A stretch of DNA of 64,000 nucleotides. Source: Mesobacillus campisalis (GTDB lineage: Bacteria; Bacillota; Bacilli; Bacillales; Cytobacillaceae). The stretch is taken from positions 62,001 through 126,000 of the forward strand of contig NZ_LAYY01000002.1 of NCBI RefSeq assembly GCF_000986785.1. The letters are read 5' to 3'. Made by a program: the position numbers and the translations under genes. Positions 1 to 9,280 of the stretch are shown here, in pieces; position 1 is the stretch's first letter; every line of letters starts with the position of its first letter. Under the pieces are notes generated by a model. That model was not told the DNA's origin, ran no database searches, and saw only the letters and a list, made by a program, of their open reading frames with translations.

Positions 1-1036
1 GCCCGCGCTTCTGGCGGTCTTCCGGGATATGTCCCAATCCCTTTTGGATGCGGCTCTTGATTGGAAGATTGGTAATCTCTTCACCATTCAGAAAAATCCT
101 TCCGGCCTCTACCTTCCGCAGTCCTGTGATTGCTTCGACAAGCTCCGATTGGCCGTTCCCGTCTACTCCGGCGATGCCCAGGATTTCCCCTTTTTTCACT
201 TCAAGCGAGACATCTTTTACGCCCAATACTTTACGGTTATTTTTAACAGAAACTCCATCTATTTTAAGTACAACATCACTTGGTGTACTTTCTTTCTTAT
301 CCACTTTAAAAGAAACGTGGCGGCCAACCATCATTTCAGCTAGGCTTGCTTCACTGGCCTCGGCTACATTCACGGTCCCGATGGACTTGCCTCGGCGTAT
401 AACTGTACAGCGGTCTGCAACAGCTTTGATTTCCTTTAGCTTATGAGTGATAATAATGATCGATTTTCCTTCTTTAATCAGGTTTTTCATAATTTTCATT
501 AGTTCCTTGATTTCAACTGGTGTCAACACAGCAGTCGGTTCATCGAAAATCAGGACCTCTGCTTCGCGGTAAAGCATTTTCATAATTTCAACCCTTTGCT
601 GCATACCGACGGAGATATCCTCAATCTTTGCGTGTGGATCCACGTTCAAGCCGTAGTGCTTCGATAATTCTGCAATCTTTTTCGCCGCTGAATCAATATC
701 CAGCACCATGCCCTTTACAGGCTCACTGCCCAAAATAATATTTTCTGTGACCGTAAAATTGTCTACAAGCTTAAAATGCTGGTGAACCATGCCAATCCCA
801 AGCCGGTTGGCAACGTTTGGATTTGTGATGCGGACTTCTTTTCCATCAACCTTGATCACACCTTTTTCAGGCTGATACATTCCAAACAAAACGCCCATCA
901 AGGTGGATTTTCCTGCTCCGTTCTCTCCCAAAAGTGCGTGGATTTCCCCCTTTCTCAACGACAGGGAAATATTATCATTCGCTACGATACCCGGAAATTC
1001 TTTTCGGATATTCAACATTTCAACAACATAACTCAT
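1..1036 (-). CDS. Nucleoside-type ABC transporter ATP-binding protein, 3' end beyond window
   Basis: Cytoplasmic ATPase expected to energise uptake of the ligand caught by the lipoprotein encoded just upstream. The first 345 residues are visible. The first ABC half has Walker A GENGAGKST at residues 37-45, signature ISVGMQQR and Walker B VLIFDEPTA. A second ABC half follows with a degenerate P-loop GVDGNGQSEL and ends near HIPEDRQKRG. This double-ATPase layout is that of the RbsA/NupO (YufO) family, normally about 510 residues. The ATG at 1036 follows an AGGTGAG ribosome-binding site. Membrane permease genes would be expected to follow outside the window. A guanosine or other nucleoside substrate is inferred from family and partner only. 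Confidence 0.88.
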   Translation of the reverse strand, partial: MSYVVEMLNIRKEFPGIVANDNISLSLRKGEIHALLGENGAGKSTLMGVLFGMYQPEKGVIKVDGKEVRITNPNVANRLGIGMVHQHFKLVDNFTVTENIILGSEPVKGMVLDIDSAAKKIAELSKHYGLNVDPHAKIEDISVGMQQRVEIMKMLYREAEVLIFDEPTAVLTPVEIKELMKIMKNLIKEGKSIIIITHKLKEIKAVADRCTVIRRGKSIGTVNVAEASEASLAEMMVGRHVSFKVDKKESTPSDVVLKIDGVSVKNNRKVLGVKDVSLEVKKGEILGIAGVDGNGQSELVEAITGLRKVEAGRIFLNGEEITNLPIKSRIQKGLGHIPEDRQKRG

Positions 1037-1160
1037 AGCAGCACTCACCTTTTATATAGACTCAATATTCCCTTCATGCATAGGGAGTCCCTTATCACGA
1101 TCGAATGACGAGGAGATTGCAGTAAGAAAACTGGCTTTTCCTGTGCTTCTATTCCATTGA

Positions 1161-1196
1161 TTGATAGAAAAAGAGACGGAAAGAAAACCGTCTCTT
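1161..1196 (-). terminator. Intrinsic terminator after the BMP lipoprotein gene
   Basis: A 9-bp perfect stem (1171-1179 with 1188-1196) with an 8-nt loop is followed on the minus strand by a T-rich run. It lies between the lipoprotein stop and the ATPase start, so it probably allows partial read-through and keeps the binding protein in excess over the ATPase. Confidence 0.75.
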
Positions 1197-1207
1197 ATGT
1201 GCACTGG

Positions 1208-2311
1208 TTACTTCAACAGGTCGCCTTGTTCGCCGGATACTTTGATTTCATCCGATTTAATTTTTTCGTATACTTCCTTCACCTTGCTGACAGTATCGTC
1301 GCTAAGGTTAGGATTTTCTTCAGGCAAACCGATTCCATCGTTTTTCGCATCGAAAGTCAATGTTTCGCCGCCCGGGAATTTTCCATCAAGCTCTTGCTGA
1401 ATCATGTCAAATGCAACTTGGTCGAGCTTCTTCATGGCAGAAGTCAGGATAACAGATTTATCGCCTTCATAGATTCCATCCTGATACTGGTCAACGTCAA
1501 CACCGACGATCCACACTTCTTCCCCGCCCTTAGCACGGGTTTTTGCTTCGTTGATTGCTCCCACACCTACACCGCCAGCTGCCGTAAAGATGACTTTAAC
1601 GCCGCGGTCATACATTTGCGCAGCGATTTGTCCGCCGGCAGCCGTATTGTCGAAAGATCCTTGGTAGATTACGTTTTCAGCCTTGATTGAAACGTTTGTA
1701 TCGAGGTTTTCATTGGCATACTTAAGGCCTTGCTGGAAGCCCCAGTTGAACTTTTGTACAGCAGGGATTTCCATACCGCCGATGAAGCCTGCTTCGCCTT
1801 CCTTCATTTCAAGGGCAGCAGCTACACCAGCAAGGAAACCAGATTCATGCTCTGCAAAGAACACGGCAACTGTGTTATCTTTTACAACTGGCTTAAAGTC
1901 TCCGGAATGCGGGTTTCCGTCAAGAATGACAAATTTGGCATCTTCATATCGATCCTGGGCTTGAAAGATAGCTGTTTCAAATTTAAAGCCTGGTGCAACA
2001 ATGAACTTATAATCTGCATCATATAAGTTTCCAATTTCCTTAAGATATTCAGCTTCTGTTGTCCCAGCAGGTTTAAGGTATTTAGTAGTTACGCCAAGCT
2101 CGTCTTCTGCCTTTTTAATCCCTTCCCATGTACCTTGGTTAAAGGATTTGTCATCGATTGTACCGGCATCAGTAACCATACCCACTCTAAGGTCCGCTTT
2201 TTTTCCTTCACCGTCACCAGTAACTTGTTCACCAGTACTGCCGCATGCAGCCAGCATGGTGCTTGCTGCCAAAAGCAATGACAAGACTAAACCAGATTTA
2301 CGTTTTTTCAA
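1208..2311 (-). CDS. BMP-family substrate-binding lipoprotein (NupN/YufN-like)
   Basis: Extracytoplasmic solute-binding lipoprotein of the BMP (basic membrane protein) family, whose characterised Gram-positive members bind nucleosides for ABC import. The 367-residue product opens with a basic, hydrophobic signal peptide and a lipobox LAAC, with the lipidated cysteine at residue 23. The body has typical BMP motifs: KKADLRVGMVTDAGTIDDKS, an FNQGTWEG segment and IFTAAGGVGVGAI. Translation starts at TTG (2309-2311), chosen because a strong GGGGGT ribosome-binding site lies about 8 nt upstream and no in-frame ATG fits the signal peptide. The neighbouring ATPase supports a transport role. The exact ligand is not visible. 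Confidence 0.88.
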   Translation of the reverse strand: MKKRKSGLVLSLLLAASTMLAACGSTGEQVTGDGEGKKADLRVGMVTDAGTIDDKSFNQGTWEGIKKAEDELGVTTKYLKPAGTTEAEYLKEIGNLYDADYKFIVAPGFKFETAIFQAQDRYEDAKFVILDGNPHSGDFKPVVKDNTVAVFFAEHESGFLAGVAAALEMKEGEAGFIGGMEIPAVQKFNWGFQQGLKYANENLDTNVSIKAENVIYQGSFDNTAAGGQIAAQMYDRGVKVIFTAAGGVGVGAINEAKTRAKGGEEVWIVGVDVDQYQDGIYEGDKSVILTSAMKKLDQVAFDMIQQELDGKFPGGETLTFDAKNDGIGLPEENPNLSDDTVSKVKEVYEKIKSDEIKVSGEQGDLLK

Positions 2312-2365
2312 GGTTTGTACCCCCTAGGATTTTGTTCGATTTAGTAGAAATGGAAGAAATCAACA

Positions 2366-2379
2366 GGGTAGCGCTTTCA
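2366..2379 (-). promoter_or_regulatory. cre-like site (CcpA operator candidate) upstream of BMP gene
   Basis: On the minus strand the 14 bases read TGAAAGCGCTACCC, matching the Bacillus cre consensus TGWAANCGNTNWCA except at two positions near the 3' end. It lies about 55 bp upstream of the lipoprotein start, in the ymfC-bmp gap. Carbon-catabolite control of the transporter is an inference. Confidence 0.35.
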
Positions 2380-2393
2380 CGCCTGAAAAAAAA

Positions 2394-3119
2394 TTATATT
2401 CTTTTCCTCAGGACATGAAAGCTGAACTTATCGGCTTTGAAATAATTGACAGAATATAGGATTGGCACATCCATTTCATCAAAATGCATCTGCTTCAGGA
2501 CAAGCAGTGCAGTTTCCGGCTCACATTCGAGGATCGGCGAAATCTTGTCATGATAGCCAATTGGTTCGATTTGTGCAACCGCGTACGCAATTTTGCGCGA
2601 TGACCCTTCTTCGAGCATTCTAAAGATTGATTCCTTTTCATAGGATATCAGGTCTGGCAAAATCTTGAATGGAATTTTGTCTACACAATAGACGACTGGC
2701 TCCCCATTGGCTGTACGCACACGCTCAATCACAATCATTTCCTCATCCTGTGAACACCTGAAACGGCGGACATCTTCCTCTGTCGGCCCAGTAACTGTTG
2801 AATCAAGAAAGACGGTTCCAGGTTTCATTCCAGCCTGTTCAATCATGTTCGTCACACTGTTCAGCTGCTCAATGCCCGATGTAAACAGCGGCTTTGAATT
2901 CACAAAAGTTCCAACCCCATGCCGGCGAATTATTACGTTCTCTTCTTCGAGTATCCGCAATGCCTCCCTCAAGGTTGCCCTGCTTACACCCAGCTGCTTG
3001 GCAAGATCGAATTCAGAAGGCAGTTTTTCTCTTTCTTTATAAACTCCATCCTGGATATCCTGCTTGAGCCGATCAATCACTTGCAAGTAAAGGTGACGAT
3101 TATCTGATTTGATTGACAT
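2394..3119 (-). CDS. ymfC: GntR-family (HutC/FadR-type) transcriptional regulator YmfC
   Basis: DNA-binding repressor-type protein with an N-terminal winged helix (about residues 10-75, including [18 protein letters not shown]) and a C-terminal UTRA ligand-binding domain, as in HutC-like GntR proteins. The ATG at 3119 gives 241 residues and has GGAGGAA at good spacing; the in-frame TTG 15 nt further upstream overlaps that ribosome-binding site and is unlikely. It follows spoIIIE as in B. subtilis and is followed immediately by the BMP/ABC genes, so it may control that transporter. A perfect 8-bp palindrome at 3148-3165 upstream of its start suggests autoregulation. The effector is unknown. 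Confidence 0.85.
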   Translation of the reverse strand: MSIKSDNRHLYLQVIDRLKQDIQDGVYKEREKLPSEFDLAKQLGVSRATLREALRILEEENVIIRRHGVGTFVNSKPLFTSGIEQLNSVTNMIEQAGMKPGTVFLDSTVTGPTEEDVRRFRCSQDEEMIVIERVRTANGEPVVYCVDKIPFKILPDLISYEKESIFRMLEEGSSRKIAYAVAQIEPIGYHDKISPILECEPETALLVLKQMHFDEMDVPILYSVNYFKADKFSFHVLRKRI

Positions 3120-3147
3120 TGGCAATTCCTCCAACCTTTTCTTCCAG

Positions 3148-3165
3148 ACATCAGACTTCTGATGT
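3148..3165. promoter_or_regulatory. Perfect palindrome upstream of ymfC, candidate GntR operator
   Basis: ACATCAGA-CT-TCTGATGT is an exact inverted repeat with 8-bp arms and a 2-bp centre, 29 bp upstream of the ymfC start codon. Size and symmetry suit a dimeric GntR-family regulator, so an autoregulatory operator is likely. No second copy was seen upstream of the transporter genes. Confidence 0.55.
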
Positions 3166-3369
3166 ATTACATTCCTACTAATCGAAATTAATATATCATT
3201 TTTTTATTTATAAATAAATAGACTTTCAACATTTTGTCGAAAAAAGGAAGCAAGAACCTTTATAGAGCCATTTCTTTCTCTCCTTTTTAGTTATTTTTGA
3301 TATAATAATAGGATGTAAGCGCTTTTAATGATATGTCCTAAATGACTCATCACATGACTTTTGACCTAT

Positions 3370-3421
3370 TAAAAAAGAAAAGCGCAGTCGCCTTGCTCGT
3401 TAAGGCGTTTGCGCTTTTCTT
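3370..3421 (-). terminator. Intrinsic terminator of spoIIIE
   Basis: A long stem pairs AGAAAAGCGCA with TGCGCTTTTCT around an inner GCCTT/AAGGC stem. On the minus strand the structure runs into a T6 tract. It starts only a few bases after the spoIIIE stop. The rest of the 3120-3422 gap is AT-rich and holds the ymfC control region; nothing else is evident. Confidence 0.85.
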
Positions 3422-3422
3422 G

Positions 3423-5819
3423 TCATGAACTGGCTTCTTCATTTTTGGAGACGAGCACGGTGCGTGGTTTGCTTCCCTCGTATGGACCGACAATGCCCCT
3501 TTGCTCCATCTCGTCGATCAGGCGCGCTGCGCGGGAGTATCCAATCCTGAACCTGCGCTGGAGCATAGACACAGACGCGGTCTGCATTTCAATGATGAGT
3601 TCTACTGCATCGTCATACAAATCGTCATCCACTTCTCCTGTTGTCTCAGGGATATCCTCAGGAATCATCTCATCCTGGTATTGCGCCTTTTGCTGCCCAA
3701 TGACGAACTCGACTATCTCCTCCACTTCTTCATCGGATAAAAATGCACCCTGCACCCGGACAGGCTTTGATGCACCGACAGGAAGGAACAGCATGTCGCC
3801 GCGGCCAAGAAGCTTTTCGGCCCCGCCCATATCGAGAATCGTTCTTGAATCGGTTGCCGATGAAACCGCAAACGCGATCCGCGATGGAATATTGGCTTTA
3901 ATGACACCGGTAATTACATCAACGGAAGGACGCTGTGTGGCTATGATCAAGTGAATGCCCGCAGCACGGGCCATTTGGGCCAATCTTGTTATCGAATCTT
4001 CGACATCGGATGAGGCGACCATCATCAGGTCGGCAAGCTCATCAACGATGACGACGATGTATGGCAGCAGAGGCTGATTGGCTTCTTCCTCGGCATTATG
4101 CCTTTTTACGTACTCATTGTATCCTTCGATATTCCTTGTTCCCGTATGCGAGAATAGTTCATACCGGCGTTCCATCTCGCTGACAACCTTTTTCAGTGCC
4201 TGGGAAGCTTTCTTGGGCTCTGTAACCACCGGTGCGAGCAGATGGGGAATTCCGTTATACACATTCAGCTCGACCATTTTAGGGTCAATCATCATCAGTT
4301 TCACTTCATGAGGCTTTGCCTTCATGAGGATGCTTGTAATAATTCCGTTGATGCACACACTCTTCCCGCTGCCCGTAGCTCCGGCTACAAGCAGGTGGGG
4401 CATCCTGTTCAGTTCGGCAAGCACTGCTTCACCGGTAATATCCCGGCCAAGGCCGATTTGCAGCTTGGCGCCAGGTTTATTCTGATGTCTGGCTTCAAGC
4501 ACTTCCCTAAGGGATACCATTGCCACTTCCGAATTTGGGACTTCAATCCCGATCGCCGATTTTCCGGGAATCGGCGCCTCAATCCGGATATCCTTCGCAG
4601 CCAGCGCAAGGGCCAAATCGTCCTGAAGACTTACAATCCGGCTTACCTTAACACCTACATCGGGATGGACCTCATATTTTGTTACGGCTGGACCAAGATG
4701 AACCTGTGTGACCCGTGCCTTAACGCCAAAACTTTGGAACGTGCGCTCGAGCTTTGCCGCATTCGCATGGATTAATTCATATTCCCCGCTCTGGTCTGTT
4801 TTATTGGAGAGCTTGAGCAGGTTTACAGGCGGCAGCTCATACGCGGCATTTTCCACTTCCGTGAAGGCAATCGGAGGGACATTTTCCTCCTCTTCCACAT
4901 CATCCACGCTTTTGCCATCCTGTTTTTTGGTCTTGCTCTTCTCTCTGTTCTCTGCCTGGCTCTTATCATGCGGAACAGCGGCCGACGCCGCTTCCTTATC
5001 CTCTTGTTCAGGATAGGCCCTTTCCGCAAAGCTGGAAATGATTGGCTCAGATGGTTCATATTTTTCCTGGTCAGTCTCTCGCTGAGCCGGGGAAGCAGGA
5101 GCAGTTGGAACTGCGGCTTTCTCCTGCTGTTCGATTTTCTTCGCTTCCGTCCGCTCAGCTTTTTTCCGGCTCTGGTTTTCCTGCCACATCTTCATGTCCT
5201 CAATGAATGCTTTCCACTGTCTTGCAATGAAAGATCCTGTCCCGGTGATCATCTTTCCGGCTGCATCCCCGAAAGTCCGGCCGGTGATAAGGATGATTCC
5301 AATCAGGATGGCCACAAAAGCAATCAGCTGGGAGCCTGCCGCATCAAACAGGAAATAAAACATCGCAAACAGGACCGCGCCAATCATCCCGCCGCCAAGG
5401 TCTACTGTGCTTGTTTCCCCCTTGGCTTCCATCCTGAACAGTTCCCATGTATTCGCAATCACACTGGCATTCTCAAATTTACCCCCATTTGAAAGCAGTT
5501 CAAAAAGAGTTACATGGCTGAGCAAAAGAATTGCCCCAATTATCAAGTATGTACCAAAAAGTTTGATTTGCAGCAAAAAGGGCAGCTGTCGTTTCCACAT
5601 TACATAAACGCTGAAGACGACAAGTCCAATCAGGCTGAGCATGTACCACTCGCCCATGAAGAAACGGAAAAATAAAACGGCCGCCTTTCCGACTGCACCC
5701 ATTTCCGCCATGGCGATGATGGCCAGTGCAAGCAGGATCAGGCCGCTTAGTTCATATTTCAACGTAGTCTTGATATTGTCGTTTTTACGGCTCTTTTGCC
5801 GTCTTTTCTTTTTTGCCAT
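3423..5819 (-). CDS. spoIIIE: DNA translocase SpoIIIE (FtsK/SpoIIIE family)
   Basis: Membrane-anchored, ATP-driven double-strand DNA pump that moves the forespore chromosome through the sporulation septum. The 798 residues show about four N-terminal membrane segments (residues 20-190), a charged Lys/Glu/Pro-rich linker (about 200-330), the RecA-like motor with Walker A GATGSGKS near residue 478 and Walker [12 protein letters not shown], and a C-terminal gamma winged helix (from about 730: [20 protein letters not shown]) that reads the polarity sequence SRS. The ATG at 5819 has AGGTGAT 5 nt upstream; an upstream in-frame start adds nine residues without support. It lies downstream of tepA-ylzJ, as in B. 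subtilis. Confidence 0.97.
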   Translation of the reverse strand: MAKKKRRQKSRKNDNIKTTLKYELSGLILLALAIIAMAEMGAVGKAAVLFFRFFMGEWYMLSLIGLVVFSVYVMWKRQLPFLLQIKLFGTYLIIGAILLLSHVTLFELLSNGGKFENASVIANTWELFRMEAKGETSTVDLGGGMIGAVLFAMFYFLFDAAGSQLIAFVAILIGIILITGRTFGDAAGKMITGTGSFIARQWKAFIEDMKMWQENQSRKKAERTEAKKIEQQEKAAVPTAPASPAQRETDQEKYEPSEPIISSFAERAYPEQEDKEAASAAVPHDKSQAENREKSKTKKQDGKSVDDVEEEENVPPIAFTEVENAAYELPPVNLLKLSNKTDQSGEYELIHANAAKLERTFQSFGVKARVTQVHLGPAVTKYEVHPDVGVKVSRIVSLQDDLALALAAKDIRIEAPIPGKSAIGIEVPNSEVAMVSLREVLEARHQNKPGAKLQIGLGRDITGEAVLAELNRMPHLLVAGATGSGKSVCINGIITSILMKAKPHEVKLMMIDPKMVELNVYNGIPHLLAPVVTEPKKASQALKKVVSEMERRYELFSHTGTRNIEGYNEYVKRHNAEEEANQPLLPYIVVIVDELADLMMVASSDVEDSITRLAQMARAAGIHLIIATQRPSVDVITGVIKANIPSRIAFAVSSATDSRTILDMGGAEKLLGRGDMLFLPVGASKPVRVQGAFLSDEEVEEIVEFVIGQQKAQYQDEMIPEDIPETTGEVDDDLYDDAVELIIEMQTASVSMLQRRFRIGYSRAARLIDEMEQRGIVGPYEGSKPRTVLVSKNEEASS

Positions 5820-5874
5820 TCTATCACCTAACAATCTAGTCTTCATTCATCATGAACAATACAGTATCCCCAGG

Positions 5875-5908
5875 AAGAAAAGAAGCAGCCTGGCTCGGCT
5901 GCTGTTCA
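5875..5908 (-). terminator. Intrinsic terminator after tepA-ylzJ
   Basis: Stem AGCAGCC/GGCTGCT (5884-5890 with 5898-5904) is followed on the minus strand by CTTTTCTT. It lies between ylzJ and spoIIIE and separates the two transcription units. Confidence 0.7.
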
Positions 5909-5963
5909 TGGAATTTGTCCTTATTATACCATAATGGCCCGCCAGGTTGCCCAAACGTTCGTT

Positions 5964-6176
5964 CTATACAAACGAAATTTTTGTTCCTGGTGCACAATCA
6001 GGATTGAGGAAATGGGACGGGTCGGTGCTAAGGATGCGAACAATGCGGTAACTTCCCCCATCCGCCATCTCGGCAAGAACGGGGACACCATTATAATTCA
6101 TCATGAGCGGAGAAGCGTTCTCATTGTTTTCAGCCGGGAAAATCATTTCTTCAGGCATCATCGTATATAGAATCAT
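5964..6176 (-). CDS. ylzJ: YlzJ-like conserved small protein
   Basis: A 70-residue protein of unknown function. It resembles the YlzJ family in length, position and in the internal stretch [10 protein letters not shown] followed by [13 protein letters not shown]. It has no signal peptide or membrane segment. Its ATG overlaps the tepA stop codon by four bases (ATGA), so the two are translationally coupled. The same tepA-ylzJ-spoIIIE order occurs in B. subtilis, which supports the identity, but no activity can be assigned. Confidence 0.75.
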   Translation of the reverse strand: MILYTMMPEEMIFPAENNENASPLMMNYNGVPVLAEMADGGSYRIVRILSTDPSHFLNPDCAPGTKISFV

Positions 6177-6910
6177 TGGACGATCCCTTCCTGGGACTGC
6201 TTTCTAAGACCAATCAGCTCATTCAGTTTGGCCATGGCCTGGCCAATCCCGCCTACTTCATTGATCAGTCCTGTCTCCACCGCATCAGCCCCGACGACAT
6301 TTGTTCCAATATCCCTGGTCAGGTTTCCTTTTGCGAACATGAGCTCTTTAAAGGTTTCCTCGGAAATATTCGAATTCTTTGTCACAAACTTAATCACTCT
6401 TTCCTGCATCTTGTCGAGATATTCAAAGGTTTGCGGCACCCCGATGACAAGGCCGGTAAGCCTGATAGGATGGATGGTCATCGTGGCTGTTTCCGCAATA
6501 TAGGAATAGTTGCAGGAGACAGCAATCGGAACACCAATTGAATGGCCTCCTCCAAGGACAATGGAAACAGATGGCTTGGATAAGGAAGCAATCATTTCTG
6601 AGATGGCCAATCCTGCTTCCACATCGCCTCCTACGGTATTCAAAATCACCATCAAACCTTCGATATTCGGATTTTGCTCAATGGCGACCAGCTGGGGAAT
6701 CAAATGTTCATATTTGGTTGTTTTATTGTGCGGAGGGAGCTGGACATGCCCCTCGATTTGTCCCACAATGGTCAGGCAGTGAATTTTGCTGTCCTGCGAA
6801 AGCTGTGGCACATTCGTCTGGCCAAGCTGCTGTATTTTTTCAAGCAGGGATGAAGGTTTTTCATCCTTTTGCCCTTCATGTTTGTCCGGATTACTTTCGT
6901 TCATATGCAT
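6173..6910 (-). CDS. tepA: ClpP-class serine protease TepA (YmfB)
   Basis: Cytoplasmic ClpP/crotonase-fold peptidase, described in B. subtilis as translocation-enhancing and important for sporulation/germination functions. The 245-residue sequence has the ClpP-like core [20 protein letters not shown] (oxyanion region), a nucleophile segment [13 protein letters not shown] and a TMTIHPIRL segment carrying the histidine. The N terminus (to about residue 45) is Asp/Glu/Lys/Gln-rich. The chosen ATG at 6910 has AGGGGG about 9 nt upstream. It lies between rnjB and ylzJ, as in other Bacillus species. The protein substrate is not evident. Confidence 0.88.
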   Translation of the reverse strand: MHMNESNPDKHEGQKDEKPSSLLEKIQQLGQTNVPQLSQDSKIHCLTIVGQIEGHVQLPPHNKTTKYEHLIPQLVAIEQNPNIEGLMVILNTVGGDVEAGLAISEMIASLSKPSVSIVLGGGHSIGVPIAVSCNYSYIAETATMTIHPIRLTGLVIGVPQTFEYLDKMQERVIKFVTKNSNISEETFKELMFAKGNLTRDIGTNVVGADAVETGLINEVGGIGQAMAKLNELIGLRKQSQEGIVQ

Positions 6911-7089
6911 CCATTTTTACCCCCTGTAGACATGATGACTTTAGTATGGACTTTTTTGGGAGGAATCATGAGTGCAAAAGAAAAGCGCCGGAAGTGAATC
7001 GATTGTGGGATGCGGGGGTGTTCATTTGAAAATATTAAGTTGAATTTTTTTATTCATTGTAGATTACTCGTGTAGGCCAGGAATAGGAA

Positions 7090-7290
7090 TTCATTAGACG
7101 GAGAAATTCCGGTTAAGGTATATAGCAGGGGCTGAAAAAGCAATAATAAGCGAATAAATTCCGATTAACTGTTCCATTAATGGCTAAATCCTGGTATTTT
7201 ATGAGCATAAACGGAAAAACTCCTCTTATATTCCGGGAAATGTATCCATTTCCCATTTTAAGCGGAATTCTTACGCCTATTTCCCCCCAG
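7090..7290. repeat. Degenerate intergenic repeat array D, about 52-bp spacing
   Basis: Four related units resembling (A/G)CGGAnAAATTCCGnTTAA occur with anchor bases at 7099, 7151, 7212 and 7263 (spacings 52, 61, 51). The array lies beyond the rnjB terminator and upstream of tepA, filling much of the 540-bp gap 6911-7450. The remaining 6911-7080 is AT-rich with no recognisable feature. It is more diverged than the other arrays in this window but has the same spacing. Confidence 0.45.
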
Positions 7291-7332
7291 TAAAATCCAC
7301 GTTGTATTCTCACAGAAGCTTGATTTTGCACA

Positions 7333-7368
7333 AAAAAATGCTTGGAAATGATCCAAGCATTTTTTGCT
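7333..7368 (-). terminator. Intrinsic terminator of rnjB
   Basis: Stem AAAAATGCTTGG / CCAAGCATTTTT with a 7-nt loop ends in a T run on the minus strand, about 85 bp after the rnjB stop. The flanking A/T runs make it potentially bidirectional. Confidence 0.85.
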
Positions 7369-7450
7369 TACACAGCTATTTAAATTTTCAATTTCAAAAC
7401 CGAACTACTAAAAGTAAATCCGGAGTCCCTTGCCGCTATAAACAGGAGGC

Positions 7451-9124
7451 TTATGCCTTCACTTCCATAAGGATCGGCATAATCATTGGCCTGCGCTTTG
7501 TTTTATCATACAAATGGCGGCTCAGGCCATCCCTCATGTCCTGCTTGAGGCCAGCCCAGTCAAAGGAATCCCTGGATATCACCTTTTCGACAATCTCCTT
7601 GACGAGGATTTCGGAATCCCTCATCAGTTTTTCCGATTCCCGTACGTAGACAAAGCCGCGGGAGATGATTTCAGGGCCGGCCGCAATCTTGCGTTCCGCC
7701 TTGTTGAGCGTCACAACCACAATCAGGACGCCATCCTGGGAAAGAAGCTTCCTGTCCCTGAGGACGATGTTCCCAACATCGCCGACACCAATGCCGTCAA
7801 TCAGGACGTTTCCGGCAGTAACACGTTCCGTTGAACGGATTTTTTCCGGGGTAATTTCAATGACACTCCCGCGGTCAGGTATGATGATGTGGCTGTCGGG
7901 AATGCCGCACTCCTTGGCAATACGGCTGTGCGCCTTTAGCATTTTATACTCCCCGTGCACCGGAATGAAGTATTTTGGCTTCATCAGGTTGATCATGAAC
8001 TTAAGCTCTTCGCGGCTTCCATGGCTTGATACATCGACAATCCTTTTGCCCGAGTATACATCCGCGCCTGCACGGAACAGCATATCAATCGTCTTGTTCA
8101 GAAAGACCTCGCTCGAGCTGAGCGGTGAAACAGGGATCAGGACGGTATCCCCTTTTTGGATATTGACTTGTGGATGAGTCTGCCTGGCCATTTTTTGGAG
8201 AGCTTCAATTGGCTCTCCCTGATTGCCGGCAATTAAAACAACAATCTCATCATCAGGTAGATGTTTAAGCTCCGTAACCGAGCATATAAGTTCTTCATCC
8301 ACCTCAAGGTACCCAAGGGTTCTTGAGATTTCGACGGTCCGCTTAAGGCTTTTGCCCACCATGGCTACTTTTCTCCTGCTGTCACGTGCACTGTTAAAGA
8401 TATGCTGCAGACGGCTCAGGTCAGTAGCAAAACAAGAGGCAATCAGCCGGCCTTTCGCCTTGTAGAAAAGGTCATAATACTCGCGGGCAACGACCGCTTC
8501 GGAAATCGTATATCCTGGCTTCTCTGCTTCCGTGCTGTCAGAAAGGAGGCAGAGAACGCCTTTGTCTCCAATATTGGCCATTTTTCCGACTTCAGGCTGG
8601 TAATGCTTTGCTGCTGCCTGGTCGAATTTAAAGTCGCCTGTATGCACGATCGCTCCCTCCGAGGTGTGGATGCATACCCCAACCGAATCTGGAATGCTGT
8701 GGTTGGTTTTAAAAAAGGTAACGGCAACGGCATCGAATTTCAGGCGTGAACCTGAATGGATTTCCCTGAAATCAACTTTGCCGCTGTGTTCCTGCTCTTT
8801 CATCTTCTCCCTGGCCAAAGCCAGGGTGAGCTTGGTTCCATAAACCGGGACTTGAATTTGCTTAAGCACATATGAAAGTGCCCCAATATGGTCTTCATGT
8901 CCATGAGTCAAAAATATTGCTTTTACTCTGTCCTTATTCTCTGCCAAATAAGATATGTCAGGAATGACAATATCAATTCCGAGCATCTCATCTTCTGGCA
9001 GCATCAAACCGGCATCAACAATGAAGATATCTCCGTCCACTTCTGTAAGATACATATTTTTGCCGGTTTCTCCTACACCGCCCAGAGCGATCACTCTGAT
9101 GCTCTCATTTTTTCTAGTATTCAA
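7451..9124 (-). CDS. rnjB: Ribonuclease J2 (RnjB/YmfA)
   Basis: Metallo-beta-lactamase/beta-CASP ribonuclease that forms a complex with RNase J1 in mRNA decay and RNA processing. The 557-residue sequence carries the metal motif THGHEDHIGA near residue 74, the beta-CASP region with IPVSPLSSSE and SSHGSREELKF, VHGEYKML near residue 390, and the RNase J C-terminal domain. Translation starts at TTG (9122-9124), preceded by AGGAGG at 10 nt. It follows dapA, the RNase J2 position in B. subtilis, which is the main reason for choosing J2 over J1. It has its own promoter at 9176-9205. Confidence 0.88.
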   Translation of the reverse strand: MNTRKNESIRVIALGGVGETGKNMYLTEVDGDIFIVDAGLMLPEDEMLGIDIVIPDISYLAENKDRVKAIFLTHGHEDHIGALSYVLKQIQVPVYGTKLTLALAREKMKEQEHSGKVDFREIHSGSRLKFDAVAVTFFKTNHSIPDSVGVCIHTSEGAIVHTGDFKFDQAAAKHYQPEVGKMANIGDKGVLCLLSDSTEAEKPGYTISEAVVAREYYDLFYKAKGRLIASCFATDLSRLQHIFNSARDSRRKVAMVGKSLKRTVEISRTLGYLEVDEELICSVTELKHLPDDEIVVLIAGNQGEPIEALQKMARQTHPQVNIQKGDTVLIPVSPLSSSEVFLNKTIDMLFRAGADVYSGKRIVDVSSHGSREELKFMINLMKPKYFIPVHGEYKMLKAHSRIAKECGIPDSHIIIPDRGSVIEITPEKIRSTERVTAGNVLIDGIGVGDVGNIVLRDRKLLSQDGVLIVVVTLNKAERKIAAGPEIISRGFVYVRESEKLMRDSEILVKEIVEKVISRDSFDWAGLKQDMRDGLSRHLYDKTKRRPMIMPILMEVKA

Positions 9125-9175
9125 TTTTAAGCTTCCTCCTAAGTTGAATTGGGCCGTCCATGACCAGTTATAGTT

Positions 9176-9205
9176 ATTATACTTGAAGGAAGAAATGCTT
9201 TACAA
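9176..9205 (-). promoter_or_regulatory. Sigma-A promoter of rnjB
   Basis: On the minus strand TTGTAA, an 18-bp spacer and a perfect TATAAT lie about 50 bp upstream of the rnjB start. It sits between repeat array A and the gene, so rnjB does not depend on read-through from dapA. Confidence 0.7.
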
Positions 9206-9280
9206 CTTAAATCGCACCGCGTAGTGCAAACCTGCCTGCAAATATACTTGTTGGAGAGTACACCAAGTTGATTGCCGATG

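Noticed and set aside
7113-7331. Minus-strand 72-residue ORF between rnjB and tepA
   Set aside because: Lies in degenerate repeats and the rnjB terminator region, has no ribosome-binding site and no family resemblance.
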